Source: Acidobacteriaceae bacterium
Lineage (GTDB): Bacteria > Acidobacteriota > Terriglobia > Terriglobales > Acidobacteriaceae
Direction: 5' to 3'
Length of the DNA: 35,572 nucleotides
Assembly: GCA_035944135.1 (NCBI GenBank)
Contig: DASZBM010000005.1
Location: 1-35,572, forward strand
Positions 1 through 8,213 of this stretch are shown here, one piece after another. The notes under the pieces are model-generated. The model made no database searches, was not told the DNA's origin, and was given only the letters and a program-made list of their open reading frames with translations. Both the position numbers and the translations under genes were made by a program. Each line of letters opens with the position of its first letter. Within the stretch, counting starts at the first letter, position 1.

Positions 1-128
1 TTCTTCGGGTTGTGCTTCGACAGCACCTTCGTGATCGCCGCCGTCAACGTCGTCTTGCCGTGATCAATATGACCAATCGTCCCAACGTTCACATGCGGCT
101 TGCTGCGATCAAATTTTTCCTTCGCCAT
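1..128 (-). CDS. tuf: Elongation factor Tu, N-terminal part (runs off the window)
   Basis: The minus strand from 128 reads [20 protein letters not shown] followed by [11 protein letters not shown], the invariant EF-Tu start with the P-loop (GHIDHGKT) that binds GTP. EF-Tu delivers aminoacyl-tRNA to the ribosome. Only the first 42 codons are inside the window; the rest lies beyond position 1. It is the last gene seen in a tRNA-tuf transcription unit that starts near 1362, an arrangement also known for tufB of E. coli. The ATG at 126-128 is the standard start. Identification is certain at family level; whether the genome has a second tuf copy cannot be seen here. Confidence 0.97.
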
Positions 129-198
129 GACTACCTTCTCCTCCATCCAGCCGGAATTCCCGGCGATTCAAATCAAACCTGTGAGCTTTTTCTATGCC

Positions 199-558
199 TC
201 AGTAATAGGCGTAGAGCTTGAAGTACTTCTCGCGCAAGGACGGCTCGACCTTCTCGAGCGAGGCGAGATAAAACTCGCGAATCTGCCCCTGATCGCCGTC
301 GGTCAGCTTGTTGTACTCAACCGCCGTGCTGACGCCCAGCTTGCCGCCGTTCAGCACCGACTCGAAGTCGCGGATGCGGAGGCTCGCACGCTCCAGCGAA
401 CGCAAAAACTTCTCCACATTGTGCGCTGCAAAGGAGCTCTCAATCGCCGACTTCACAGTGCGGAAGGTCGGCTCATCGGCAATGGTGACCGGCGGACGCT
501 CATAGAGCGCATGCGTGCGGTCCACCTGGCTGAAATCTGTGTGTTGAGGTTGCGACAT
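199..558 (-). CDS. Conserved-looking 119-aa protein of unknown function between tRNA-Gly and tuf
   Basis: This is a soluble 119-residue protein with no signal peptide or membrane segment. It is mostly charged and predicted helical, with a C-terminal REFYLASLEKVEP / LREKYFKLYAYY stretch. I do not recognise the family. It lies 29 nt downstream of tRNA-Gly and 70 nt upstream of tuf on the same strand, so it should be part of the tRNA-tuf transcript. The composition looks like a real protein and no competing reading frame is convincing. A role in translation is only suggested by position. Confidence 0.75.
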   Translation of the reverse strand: MSQPQHTDFSQVDRTHALYERPPVTIADEPTFRTVKSAIESSFAAHNVEKFLRSLERASLRIRDFESVLNGGKLGVSTAVEYNKLTDGDQGQIREFYLASLEKVEPSLREKYFKLYAYY

Positions 559-587
559 TCGTCTCCGGACTGCCTATCTCGAAAATC

Positions 588-662
588 TGGAGCGGGAGAC
601 GGGAATCGAACCCGCGACCAACAGCTTGGAAGGCTGTGACTCTACCACTGAGTTACTCCCGC
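588..662 (-). tRNA. tRNA-Gly (anticodon TCC)
   Basis: The minus strand folds as a complete cloverleaf. The acceptor stem is GCGGGAG/CTCCCGC, the D-arm contains AACTCAGTGGTAGAG, the anticodon stem ACAGC/GCTGT encloses loop CTTCCAA (anticodon TCC), and the T-arm contains GGTTCGATTCC. Discriminator T and an encoded CCA are present at 588-591. It is the fourth tRNA in the operon leading to tuf, 15 nt after tRNA-Thr(GGT). Confidence 0.97.
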
Positions 663-677
663 CCACCTTCAAAAATC

Positions 678-752
<75 letters not shown>

Positions 753-761
753 CTTTACACG

Positions 762-992
762 TCACATCCGGTCGCTTCCGCGCTCCGTCTGTTCGTATCC
801 CATCTTACGCGCGCGCTGCCAACCAATCAGCACACGTGCGGCAAAAAACCCGAGCAGCAGAAAACAAAGCTGCTGAATCTTTCCCGGGTCGATCGTGCGC
901 CACACCAGCAGCGCCAGAACGCCCAGAACTACCAGCGCGACCACCAAACGGCCGGTGCTGGCGGGTGCCATCTTCGAAGGACCCTTATTCAT
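762..992 (-). CDS. Small membrane protein inside the tRNA cluster
   Basis: This 76-residue ORF has two hydrophobic segments, at about residues 15-31 (LVVALVVLGVLALLVW) and 40-56 (QLCFLLLGFFAARVLIG). They are separated by a short WRTIDPGK turn and followed by a basic tail. It would be a two-helix inner-membrane protein of unknown function. It fills the 260-nt gap between tRNA-Tyr and tRNA-Thr(GGT) and is co-oriented with them. The clear amphipathic and hydrophobic pattern favours a real gene, but no family is recognised. The start is the ATG at 990-992. Confidence 0.6.
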   Translation of the reverse strand: MNKGPSKMAPASTGRLVVALVVLGVLALLVWRTIDPGKIQQLCFLLLGFFAARVLIGWQRARKMGYEQTERGSDRM

Positions 993-1012
993 CTGGTCCT
1001 CCGTTCAAAACG

Positions 1013-1099
1013 TGGTGCACAGGGGAGGATTCGAACCTCCGTACGTCATAGACGGGCAGATTTACAGTCTGCTGCCATTAACCACTCGGCCACCTGTGC
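1013..1099 (-). tRNA. tRNA-Tyr (anticodon GTA)
   Basis: This is an 87-nt class II tRNA on the minus strand. The acceptor is GCACAGG/CCTGTGC, the D-region contains GGCCGAGTGGTTAA, the anticodon stem GCAGA/TCTGC encloses loop CTGTAAA (GTA), a long variable arm (around CCGTCTATGACGTACGG) follows, and the T-arm contains GGTTCGAATCC. Discriminator A and an encoded CCA lie at 1013-1016. It is the second tRNA in the operon. Confidence 0.97.
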
Positions 1100-1286
1100 C
1101 CTGCTCTGCCTGCCCGGCTCTTCTACGGAAGGCCGCTTGCCCGAACGCACCGCCTGTTCGCCAAAACTCCAGCGCATCAGAACGGAGGTTGTGGGCTGGC
1201 GGACACTCGCGAGGAAGGAATCCTGACAAGCAGTACAACCAAACTCTTCTCTGCACCGTTTCGCGACCTGAGTCACGCCGGAGGAC

Positions 1287-1362
1287 TGGAGCTGGCGAAG
1301 GGATTCGAACCCCCGACCGCCTGATTACAAATCAGGAGCTCTACCAGCTGAGCTACGCCAGC
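1287..1362 (-). tRNA. tRNA-Thr (anticodon TGT)
   Basis: The minus strand folds with acceptor GCTGGCG/CGCCAGC, anticodon stem CCTGA/TCAGG around loop TTTGTAA (anticodon TGT), and T-loop GGTTCGAATCC. An encoded CCA lies at 1287-1289. It is the first gene of the tRNA-tuf unit. The 187 nt between it and tRNA-Tyr hold no gene that I can support. Confidence 0.97.
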
Positions 1363-1515
1363 CTGATTCCGATACCCACCCGGCATATCTCCGAACGGGC
1401 GCAAACAGCACAGCGCGCTGCCAGAACGCGCAGCGCTGAATATGACTCTACCACATCAGGCTACTGAGATACACAGGCCGCCGGCGCAGAGCGAGCACAC
1501 AGCGCACGGAGAATT

Positions 1516-2007
1516 CTACTGAACCATCTTGCTCTGCCCTGGACCGAGATCACCACAGTCTGCAGCGACAAAGTGTGACTCCGTCGTCAGCTTCATCGGC
1601 GTCGTCTGGCCACCCGCCGTTACATTCAGTTGAACCGTGCTCGTCATCGTGGTTGGGTCGGGCATCTCCACGTCAATATGCCCCGTCGTTGTCCCGCCAT
1701 GCTGCAGCGTGCAGCTCAGGTCTCCAGAGATGCTCGTCGGCGTCTGCATCTTGTTTGCAATCGTGCAGCCCGGCGGAACGCGCGTCATCGCATCCTGATA
1801 GCTCTGCGGCGTTACGCACGACCGCGTCTTCAGCGTCTTCGAGATCAGGGAATTCGTAATCGTCGCCTCCCACAATCCCATCTTGATCGGCGGCGCGGCC
1901 ACAATCCCTGAAGCCGGCGGAGGTGTAACCGGCGCTTTCCCATTCTGCGTCTGTATCGCTGAAGGCAGCAGAAGTGCTGAAAGGAAAACAAGCTCGGAGA
2001 TGGTCAC
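1516..2007 (-). CDS. DUF3617-type exported protein
   Basis: The protein has an N-terminal hydrophobic signal segment (SELVFLSALLLPSAIQ) followed by a Pro-rich linker. It then has the DUF3617 pattern: a GLWEATIT strand, a Cys in RSCVTPQSYQDAM, PGCT, a second Cys pair and a C-terminal ESHFVAADCGD. DUF3617 proteins are small periplasmic or secreted proteins of unknown function. I prefer the GTG at 2005-2007, preceded by GGGGAGG, because it puts the signal segment at the N-terminus; a longer reading frame begins at 2085. It lies upstream of and in the same direction as the tRNA operon, 153 nt apart. Function is unknown. Confidence 0.75.
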   Translation of the reverse strand: MTISELVFLSALLLPSAIQTQNGKAPVTPPPASGIVAAPPIKMGLWEATITNSLISKTLKTRSCVTPQSYQDAMTRVPPGCTIANKMQTPTSISGDLSCTLQHGGTTTGHIDVEMPDPTTMTSTVQLNVTAGGQTTPMKLTTESHFVAADCGDLGPGQSKMVQ

Positions 2008-2155
2008 CAGGAGCCTCCCCTCTGTGATGGATTGCGTACAGCCAGGCCCGGACTCGCGCAAGAAGCTACCCCGAGGGTGTACCACATACGCACGCCCGAT
2101 GAAAGCACCGCACGCAGCCCCGCTTCGGTCTCACGGGAGTGTTAGCATTCTGCGC

Positions 2156-3034
2156 ATGACGAAGTACGTCTCGTCGCCTGGGTCCTTTCGCCTGCACGCT
2201 GTTGTTGCGGTCCTGCTCGGTCTTTTCCTCTCTGTCGGGGCACGCAGCGCGCTCGCACAGGCCGCTTCCCCTGACGACGGTCCGCTCCAGCCGTCCAATG
2301 ACCTCTCGAAGCCTCACTTCCTCGACAATGACACCATCGTCAAGATGAGCAAGGCCGGCCTGGATGACACCGTCATCATTCAGACGATCCAGACCCAGCC
2401 CGGCCGCTACGACACCGCCCCTGACGACCTCATCTCCCTGAAGAACGCCGGCGTCTCCCAGCAGGTCATCGCCGCCATGCAGGCTCGCAGCGCAGGCCTC
2501 GTATTCCACGCCAAGGGAAAAATCGCTCCTGCGCCCCTGGGCGCGGGTATCGATGAGATCGGCGTCTATTACCAGGACACGAAGACCGGCGAGTGGCTGC
2601 CGCTCAAAACTGAGCGCGTCGAGTTCAAATCCAGCGGCTGGCTCAAGAACGCCGCCACCGACGGCCTCGTGAAGCAGGATATGAACGGCCATCTCGAAGG
2701 GGACAAGTCGCCGCTTGTCCTCCCCACCGGCGTCAACATCCTCATCTACGCGCCTGCCGGCACGCAGGCCGAAGAGTATGACTTCCTTCGCTTCGAACAG
2801 CACTCCCACAGCCGCGATTTCCGCGTGAAGACCGGCGGTCTCTTCCATTCCACGACCGGCTCCGACCGCGATGAAGTCGAGTTCACAGCCCACAAAGTCG
2901 CACCGCAGATGTATGAGTTCACCGTTCCCGTGGACATCATCAAGGGCGAATACGGCGTGCTTCCGCCGGGCTCCTCCAACGTTCCCGGCATCTCGAACGC
3001 GGGCAAAATCTTCACCTTCTCCATTCGCGAGTAA
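2156..3034 (+). CDS. Exported protein with a DxIVKM-type helical repeat domain, function unknown
   Basis: This 292-aa protein starts at the ATG at 2156 and has a signal peptide (LHAVVAVLLGLFLSVGARSALAQA). Residues about 55-105 (NDTIVKMSKAGLDDTVIIQT through LKNAGVSQQVIAAM) form a short helical module that I associate with many acidobacterial exported proteins. Its function is not known. The C-terminal 180 residues look beta-rich. The frame is open upstream to 1883, but that part overlaps the divergent DUF3617 gene and has no signal peptide at its start. The next gene begins 18 nt downstream on the same strand, so the two are probably co-transcribed. Confidence 0.8.
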   Translation: MTKYVSSPGSFRLHAVVAVLLGLFLSVGARSALAQAASPDDGPLQPSNDLSKPHFLDNDTIVKMSKAGLDDTVIIQTIQTQPGRYDTAPDDLISLKNAGVSQQVIAAMQARSAGLVFHAKGKIAPAPLGAGIDEIGVYYQDTKTGEWLPLKTERVEFKSSGWLKNAATDGLVKQDMNGHLEGDKSPLVLPTGVNILIYAPAGTQAEEYDFLRFEQHSHSRDFRVKTGGLFHSTTGSDRDEVEFTAHKVAPQMYEFTVPVDIIKGEYGVLPPGSSNVPGISNAGKIFTFSIRE

Positions 3035-3052
3035 AATTACTCTCAACAGCTG

Positions 3053-4111
3053 ATGCGACGACGCACGTGGATCTCTCTCGTCATCGCGCTCGCCGTTCTG
3101 GGAGCGCTTGTTCTTGCGCTCTACCTCCGCGCCAAAGCTCCGCCTGAGGCCGCACGTCTGCTGCCCGAAAGCGACGCGATCGTCTACGTCAACCTCAAGC
3201 CTCTGCGCGCCGCCACTCACTTCGACGACTCGCAGGTCCCGCGCAGCGCTGATCTGCAGCGCTTCATCGACCAGACCGGTATCGTCCCCGAACACGACCT
3301 AGACGCCGCAGCCTTCGCCCTCCACCGCATGCCTGACCCGCGCGGCCCCAACGGCGCCGTCGCCTACTCCGAGGTCTTCGTCGGTCGCTTCGACGGCCAG
3401 CGTCTCGCGCAGTATCTGACCAGCATCTCGAAGTCGCAGGAAACCTACGCCGGCCAAACCATCTACACCATCCCTGTCGAAGGCCGCCAGCTTCGCGTCG
3501 CCCAGCTTGGCTTTGACATGATCGCGGCCTCCAACACACCCACGCCCGAGCAGATTCACTCCATGATCGATCGCTCCCGCGCTTCGGCCGTCAGCTCCCC
3601 CGGTTCCTCCCTGCTCGCCGCGCGCTTTCACAATGTTCCGCTGCTCGCACAGGCCTGGGGCATCGGCCACATCGGCCTGCCCTTCGCACATAACGGACAG
3701 ATTTCCTTCCTCGGCCTGCAGCTTCCTGTCTCGTCCGAAAGCGACCTCGTCGCCAGCATCCGCTGGTCCACCGCCGTTCCGCTGCATGGCGGCTCTGCCG
3801 AGCTTCGCGTCGAGGAGTTCGCCGGTGATCCGCTCGACGCCGAGCGCACAGCAAACGCCCTCAATGCTCTGCTTGGCATCGTCCGGGGCATCGCCAGTGC
3901 CGAGCCGCCGCACGGCGCCGCCGACATCGCTCTGCGCCAGGTACTCGACTCCGCCACGCTACAGCACCGCGACGACCGCGCCCTGCTCCACGCTTCCGCC
4001 ACGCTCGATCAACTCAAAGCCATCCTCTCCGCGCACGATCCGGCCTCTGCAGCCCCCACCTCGACGGCTTTGGACCCTGCGGCCACATCCAATCCGGCAA
4101 CGTCCAAGTAA
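3053..4111 (+). CDS. Membrane-anchored protein of unknown function
   Basis: This 352-residue protein has one N-terminal membrane anchor (WISLVIALAVLGALVLALYL, residues 6-25), a large extracytoplasmic domain and a Ser/Thr/Pro/Ala-rich tail. The start of the domain (ARLLPESDAIVYVNLKPL) resembles substrate-less DUF3352-like secreted proteins; that resemblance is weak and I do not assign the family. It follows the preceding exported-protein gene by 18 nt and precedes the sorbosone-dehydrogenase-like gene by 54 nt, all on the plus strand. No catalytic motif is visible. Confidence 0.75.
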   Translation: MRRRTWISLVIALAVLGALVLALYLRAKAPPEAARLLPESDAIVYVNLKPLRAATHFDDSQVPRSADLQRFIDQTGIVPEHDLDAAAFALHRMPDPRGPNGAVAYSEVFVGRFDGQRLAQYLTSISKSQETYAGQTIYTIPVEGRQLRVAQLGFDMIAASNTPTPEQIHSMIDRSRASAVSSPGSSLLAARFHNVPLLAQAWGIGHIGLPFAHNGQISFLGLQLPVSSESDLVASIRWSTAVPLHGGSAELRVEEFAGDPLDAERTANALNALLGIVRGIASAEPPHGAADIALRQVLDSATLQHRDDRALLHASATLDQLKAILSAHDPASAAPTSTALDPAATSNPATSK

Positions 4112-4165
4112 CTAGGGCCCCGTTCCCACCAACCCGCTTTCCCAAAAAATCTTTGTGAGGTTTGG

Positions 4166-5608
4166 ATGTTCAGGCTGAATCGTCTTCTCTTCGTTTCCGC
4201 GCTCTGCGGAGCTGCCCTTACCGCGACCGCGCAACAGCCCCTTCTCACTGGCCAGCCCGCGTTCACCGACTGGGCGCAACAGCAGCCCGGCGTTCGCCAC
4301 AAGATCACCCTCGCCGACCTGCCCGCACCCAATCCCGCGGAAGCCGTCGACAACGGCCCGCAGGTCATACCGAAGCCCGCGGACGCCTGGCCCACCGCTC
4401 CCGCCGGCTTCAAAGTCACGCTCTACGCCGGCGGAGACTCCACGCCAATGCAGCGCAGCGAGAACAAGCGCGAGACGCACCAGGCCACCGAAGGCACCTT
4501 CGTCATGCCGCGCCTCATCCGCTTCGCGCCCAACGGAGATCTCTTCCTCGCCGACTCTCAGGCCGGCACGATCTTCGTACTTCGCGGCCTGCGTCCCGAC
4601 GGCAAAGCGCAAACCATCGAAAAGTTTGCCACCGGCCTTGACCACCCCTTCGGCATCGCCTTCTACCCGCTCGGCCCCAACCCGCAGTGGGTCTACGTTG
4701 GCAACGCGACCACCATCGCGCGTTTCCCGTATCACGCGGGCGACCTCCACGCGACCAGCGGCCCGCAGACCATCATCCCTGACATCCCGGGCTACGCGCA
4801 GCTTCGCGGCGGCGGCCACTGGACGCGCGACGTCGTCTTCACCGCGGACGGCAGGCACATGCTCGTGTCTGTAGGTTCGGGCTCAAATGTCGATGACGCC
4901 GATACACACCCCCGCGAGTTCCACCGCGCCGATGTGCTCGAATACACGCCCGATGGAAAGTTCGAAGAGGTCTACGCGCACGGCATCCGCAACTGCGTCG
5001 GCGAAGCGATCAACCCCGAGACCCACCAGCTCTGGTGCTCCGTCAACGAGCGCGACAACCTCGGCAATCATCTCGTTCCCGACTACGTGACCAGCGTGCC
5101 CGAAGGCAGCTTCTTCGGCTGGCCCTGGTACTACATGGGCGGCCACCGCGATCCACGCCTCGAGGACCCCTGCGCCAACGGCACCGGCCCAAACCCGCAG
5201 TTGAAACAGCCGCTCGATCCCTCACAAGCCGCCAGCTGCAAACGCGAAGACATCCACGCCCAGGTCCGCACGCCTGACGTCCTCGTGCAGCCGCACATGG
5301 CCTCACTCGAAATGAACTTCTACCCCGATCACGGCGGCTCGTTCCCCACGGCCTTCGACGGCGGTGCCTTCGCCGCCGAGCACGGCTCCTGGAACCGCAA
5401 GAACCGCGCCGGCTACAACGTCATCTTCATCCCCATGCACAACGGCCACGCCACCGGCGAATACGACGACTTCCTCGACGGCTTCGTCACCAAAGACGGC
5501 CAGGTCTGGGGCCGCCCCGTCGGCGTCGCCGTTGCACCTGATGGCTCGCTGTTCGTCACCGACGACGGCTCACGCAGCGTCTGGCACGTAACTTACACCG
5601 GTAAATAG
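4166..5608 (+). CDS. Sorbosone dehydrogenase family protein (PQQ-type beta-propeller)
   Basis: This 480-aa protein has a signal peptide (RLLFVSALCGAALTATAQ), so it is exported. The propeller repeats typical of soluble PQQ-dependent glucose/sorbosone dehydrogenases are clear: PRLIRFAPNGDLFLADS, HPFGIAFYP, LVSVGSGSNVDD, HGIRNCVGEAINP, GWPWYYMGG and AEHGSWNRKNRAGY. Family members oxidise sugars or aldoses in the periplasm with PQQ, but the substrate here cannot be told. The ATG at 4166 follows GAGG at about -8. No PQQ synthesis genes lie nearby. The family call is firm; the reaction is inferred. Confidence 0.88.
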   Translation: MFRLNRLLFVSALCGAALTATAQQPLLTGQPAFTDWAQQQPGVRHKITLADLPAPNPAEAVDNGPQVIPKPADAWPTAPAGFKVTLYAGGDSTPMQRSENKRETHQATEGTFVMPRLIRFAPNGDLFLADSQAGTIFVLRGLRPDGKAQTIEKFATGLDHPFGIAFYPLGPNPQWVYVGNATTIARFPYHAGDLHATSGPQTIIPDIPGYAQLRGGGHWTRDVVFTADGRHMLVSVGSGSNVDDADTHPREFHRADVLEYTPDGKFEEVYAHGIRNCVGEAINPETHQLWCSVNERDNLGNHLVPDYVTSVPEGSFFGWPWYYMGGHRDPRLEDPCANGTGPNPQLKQPLDPSQAASCKREDIHAQVRTPDVLVQPHMASLEMNFYPDHGGSFPTAFDGGAFAAEHGSWNRKNRAGYNVIFIPMHNGHATGEYDDFLDGFVTKDGQVWGRPVGVAVAPDGSLFVTDDGSRSVWHVTYTGK

Positions 5609-5694
5609 CTCGCATCCCGCACTAATCTCCGCAAAGCATCGCCGTCCGCAAGAAATCCGCTCCAGTCATGCGCGCCTGCCGTATCATGGCGCGC

Positions 5695-6603
5695 ATGACC
5701 AGCCGGACAGTCTGCGCTTTTCTCTGCTCAGCGGCGCTTTACGCCGTTACCGCGCCCGCGGGCTCGCAGACCACCGCCGCCCCACCGGCCCAGCCCCCTG
5801 CCGCTGCCAGCGCGAAGCCGCCCGCCAACACGACCTCGACACCCGCCGCGACTCCTCCCGCACCCCCCGCCGCCAACACCAAGTTCATCTCCGCCCGCGC
5901 CCTCTACTACACACCCACCGCGCAGGGCCTCCGCTCCTTCAAGTGCACCGTCGACTTCAACTGGAAAGACTTCCTCACTCGCTACTCCGGCTCTGACATC
6001 AAGGACGACAACCCCTTTCTGCAATATCTCCGCGCCGTCCACCTCTCCGTCACCGACGAACTCAACAGCGATGGCCATCTCGAATGGGCCAACGCCGCCT
6101 CGCCGCCCGCAGGCAAGGAAGACGCCGCCACGAAGATGAAGGAAGGCATGGAGCAGATGATGACCGGCTTCTTCTCCTCCTGGAACGCCTACATGAATGG
6201 CAACATGGTGCCCATCCCCGACGCCACCACCACCATCACCGAGACCCCCGATGGCTTCCGCCTGCACGCCACCTCAACCGGCACCGAGGTCACCGAGCTC
6301 TACGACAAGAACCTGCTTCTCACCGAAGCCCACGTCGTCCAGCCCAGCAACGACGTCTACGCCTACCCCACCTACGCTGACACCCCTGACGGCCGCCTCG
6401 TCTCCGCCATACGAACCGTCTTCCGTCAGCCGCCGACCGCGCCTCCAGCCGAGCTCAACATCACCGTCTCCTACGCGCCCGTGCAGGGCTTCCGTCTTCC
6501 GGCGAGCCTCGCCTACGACCTCAAAAACGTCGGCTCCTTCGAGTTCAGATTCTCCGCCTGCTCCACCGAGACCGCAAAGAAAGTCACCGACGACACGGAG
6601 TAA
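5695..6603 (+). CDS. Exported protein of unknown function, first of a tandem paralogue pair
   Basis: The protein is about 302 aa from the ATG at 5695. A signal peptide is followed by an Ala/Pro/Thr-rich linker (residues about 25-60) and a globular domain beginning SARALYYTPTAQGLRSF. The same domain recurs in the next gene (6666-7472), with shared blocks such as YYTPT-QGLRSF, NPFLQYL/NPFLKYL, HLSVTD, EGMEQMMTGFF/EGMQKMITSFF and RQPPTAPPAE. The paralogue lacks the linker. I do not recognise the domain. In-frame ATGs at 5668 and 5686 are possible, but 5695 aligns with the start of the paralogue. Confidence 0.75.
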   Translation: MTSRTVCAFLCSAALYAVTAPAGSQTTAAPPAQPPAAASAKPPANTTSTPAATPPAPPAANTKFISARALYYTPTAQGLRSFKCTVDFNWKDFLTRYSGSDIKDDNPFLQYLRAVHLSVTDELNSDGHLEWANAASPPAGKEDAATKMKEGMEQMMTGFFSSWNAYMNGNMVPIPDATTTITETPDGFRLHATSTGTEVTELYDKNLLLTEAHVVQPSNDVYAYPTYADTPDGRLVSAIRTVFRQPPTAPPAELNITVSYAPVQGFRLPASLAYDLKNVGSFEFRFSACSTETAKKVTDDTE

Positions 6604-6665
6604 TCCCGCAAGCTCGCGGCTGTCGTGTCATTCAACACGCGGACGTGGTCACGTATTATGGCGCG

Positions 6666-7472
6666 ATGAAATCTTCGACGGCCCTTTCCCTCGTTTGCGT
6701 CGCCGCGTCTCTCATTGGCGCGAACATACACGCCCAAACCAAGGCAAGCGACAAACTCTATAGCGCCAGGGCTCTCTACTACACACCGACCACCCAGGGC
6801 CTGCGGTCCTTCCACTGCGCTCTCGTCATCGACTGGAAGGATCTTCTCGCGCGTTTCAGCGGCACGGACATCCAGGAGGACAATCCCTTTCTAAAGTACC
6901 TTCAGACCGCGCACCTGTCCGTCACCGATGACCTGAAGAGCGGCGGCCAGCTTGATTGGGCAAATACTGCCGTTCCGCCTGAGGGCAAAGAAGGCCCAGC
7001 CGCAAAGATGAAGGAAGGCATGCAGAAAATGATCACCAGCTTCTTCCAGACGTGGAACGGCTATATGAGCGGGAAGATGGTGCCCGCTCCAGATGATTCC
7101 ACTACGGTGACGGAAGTTAATGGCACTATCCAACTGCATGCAAAAGCGGCGAACATGGACGTGACCGAGAGTTTCGACAAAAACATGCTTTTGACCGAAG
7201 CTCATGTGGTCACGCCTTCGATCGACGCCACAGCGTACCCGACCTACGTTGACACTTCCGACGGGCGAGTCGTCTCAATCATCCGCACAGTCTACCGTCA
7301 GCCGCCGACCGCCCCGCCTGCCGAGGGCACCTTCACCGTAAGCTATGCCATGGTCTCCAACTTTCGCCTTCCCGAGACCCTGTCGGTTAACGCGAAGAAC
7401 ATTGGCGCGTTTGTCTTTAAGTTCTCCGGCTGTTCCGTTGAAACCGCCGAGAAAGCCGCAGGGAAGCTCTAG
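6666..7472 (+). CDS. Exported protein of unknown function, second of a tandem paralogue pair
   Basis: This 268-aa protein starts at ATG 6666, with a signal peptide (TALSLVCVAASLIGANIHAQ) and then the same domain as the preceding gene: SARALYYTPTTQGLRSF, DIQEDNPFLKYL, MKEGMQKMITSFFQTWNGYM and YRQPPTAPPAE. Both proteins end in a segment with a single conserved Cys (FSACS / FSGCSVETAEK). The pair arose by tandem duplication, and the codon use of this copy is less GC-biased. Its stop overlaps the stop of the convergent pspA gene in the tetramer CTAG at 7469-7472. No function is known. Confidence 0.8.
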   Translation: MKSSTALSLVCVAASLIGANIHAQTKASDKLYSARALYYTPTTQGLRSFHCALVIDWKDLLARFSGTDIQEDNPFLKYLQTAHLSVTDDLKSGGQLDWANTAVPPEGKEGPAAKMKEGMQKMITSFFQTWNGYMSGKMVPAPDDSTTVTEVNGTIQLHAKAANMDVTESFDKNMLLTEAHVVTPSIDATAYPTYVDTSDGRVVSIIRTVYRQPPTAPPAEGTFTVSYAMVSNFRLPETLSVNAKNIGAFVFKFSGCSVETAEKAAGKL

Positions 7473-8173
7473 CCCGCCTCCAGCATCCTTCCCTGCTTCT
7501 GCTTCAGCTCGCTAAGCAGCCGCTCGACTTGCTCATCCTTCTCCAGCCGCTCGAACTTATCTTCCAGCGAATCGCCTGAGATCGCGCCGTTGCCCAGCTG
7601 CTTCGCCGCATAGTTCTCCGCTTCCTCCGCGCCGATTCGCGCCTTCATCCTCGTGATCGCACTTCCGCGCGCCACGGATCCAACGGTCACACCAGCGACC
7701 TTCTCCTGCGCCGCCGTCGCCTTGCCAACCATCTTCGCCCGACGATGTTCCGCAACCAGCAGCTCGCACTGCGCCTGCGTCTCCTTCAGCTTCTGCTGCA
7801 GCTTGTTGTACGTCGTGCGCAGAGCGTCAGCTTCGGCCGACTGCTCGTTTACCTGCCGCGCGAACGCCTCGGCCATGCCGTCGTGGCTCAGCGCACGCTC
7901 CAGCGCCAGCCGCGCCAGATCATCCTCATTCTTCTCCACCGCAAGCTCCGCCTTCTTGCGCCATCCGTCGGCGTTCCCCTTCTGCTCCACAGCCTTCTTC
8001 TCCAGCAGGTGCTGATCCGCAATCGCAATCGCCACCTGCGTCTTCACCTGGAGCAGCTGGTTCTCCATGTCGATCAGCAGCTGCTTCAGCATCTTCTCCG
8101 GATCCTCAGCGCGATCAATCAGGTCATTCACGTTCGCGCGCAGCAGCGTCGCAACTCGCTCCATAAGTCCCAT
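7469..8173 (-). CDS. pspA: PspA/IM30 family membrane-stress protein
   Basis: This 234-aa protein is almost entirely coiled coil. It shows the PspA/IM30 (ESCRT-III-like) hallmarks: an N-terminal amphipathic helix (MGLMERVATLLRANVNDLID), then RAEDPEKMLKQLLIDME, then long heptad-rich helices. Family members oligomerise on the inner membrane and stabilise it under stress. The start at ATG 8171-8173 has a strong SD (AAGGAG, 7 nt upstream). It is the last gene of a four-gene minus-strand unit: HTH regulator, NfeD-like, flotillin, PspA. The partner AAA+ activator PspF is not seen here. Confidence 0.92.
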   Translation of the reverse strand: MGLMERVATLLRANVNDLIDRAEDPEKMLKQLLIDMENQLLQVKTQVAIAIADQHLLEKKAVEQKGNADGWRKKAELAVEKNEDDLARLALERALSHDGMAEAFARQVNEQSAEADALRTTYNKLQQKLKETQAQCELLVAEHRRAKMVGKATAAQEKVAGVTVGSVARGSAITRMKARIGAEEAENYAAKQLGNGAISGDSLEDKFERLEKDEQVERLLSELKQKQGRMLEAG

Positions 8174-8213
8174 GACTTTCTCCTTCCAGCAGTGCTCCGT
8201 TCGGTGATTCGTG

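Noticed and set aside
1046..1276. Minus-strand ORF covering tRNA-Tyr
   Set aside because: It reads through the complete tRNA gene and has no protein-like character.
2066..3295. Long minus-strand frame of about 409 codons
   Set aside because: It overlaps two plus-strand genes that have signal peptides and normal composition. Its own composition (Gly/Val/Asp/Arg-rich) is typical of a shadow frame.
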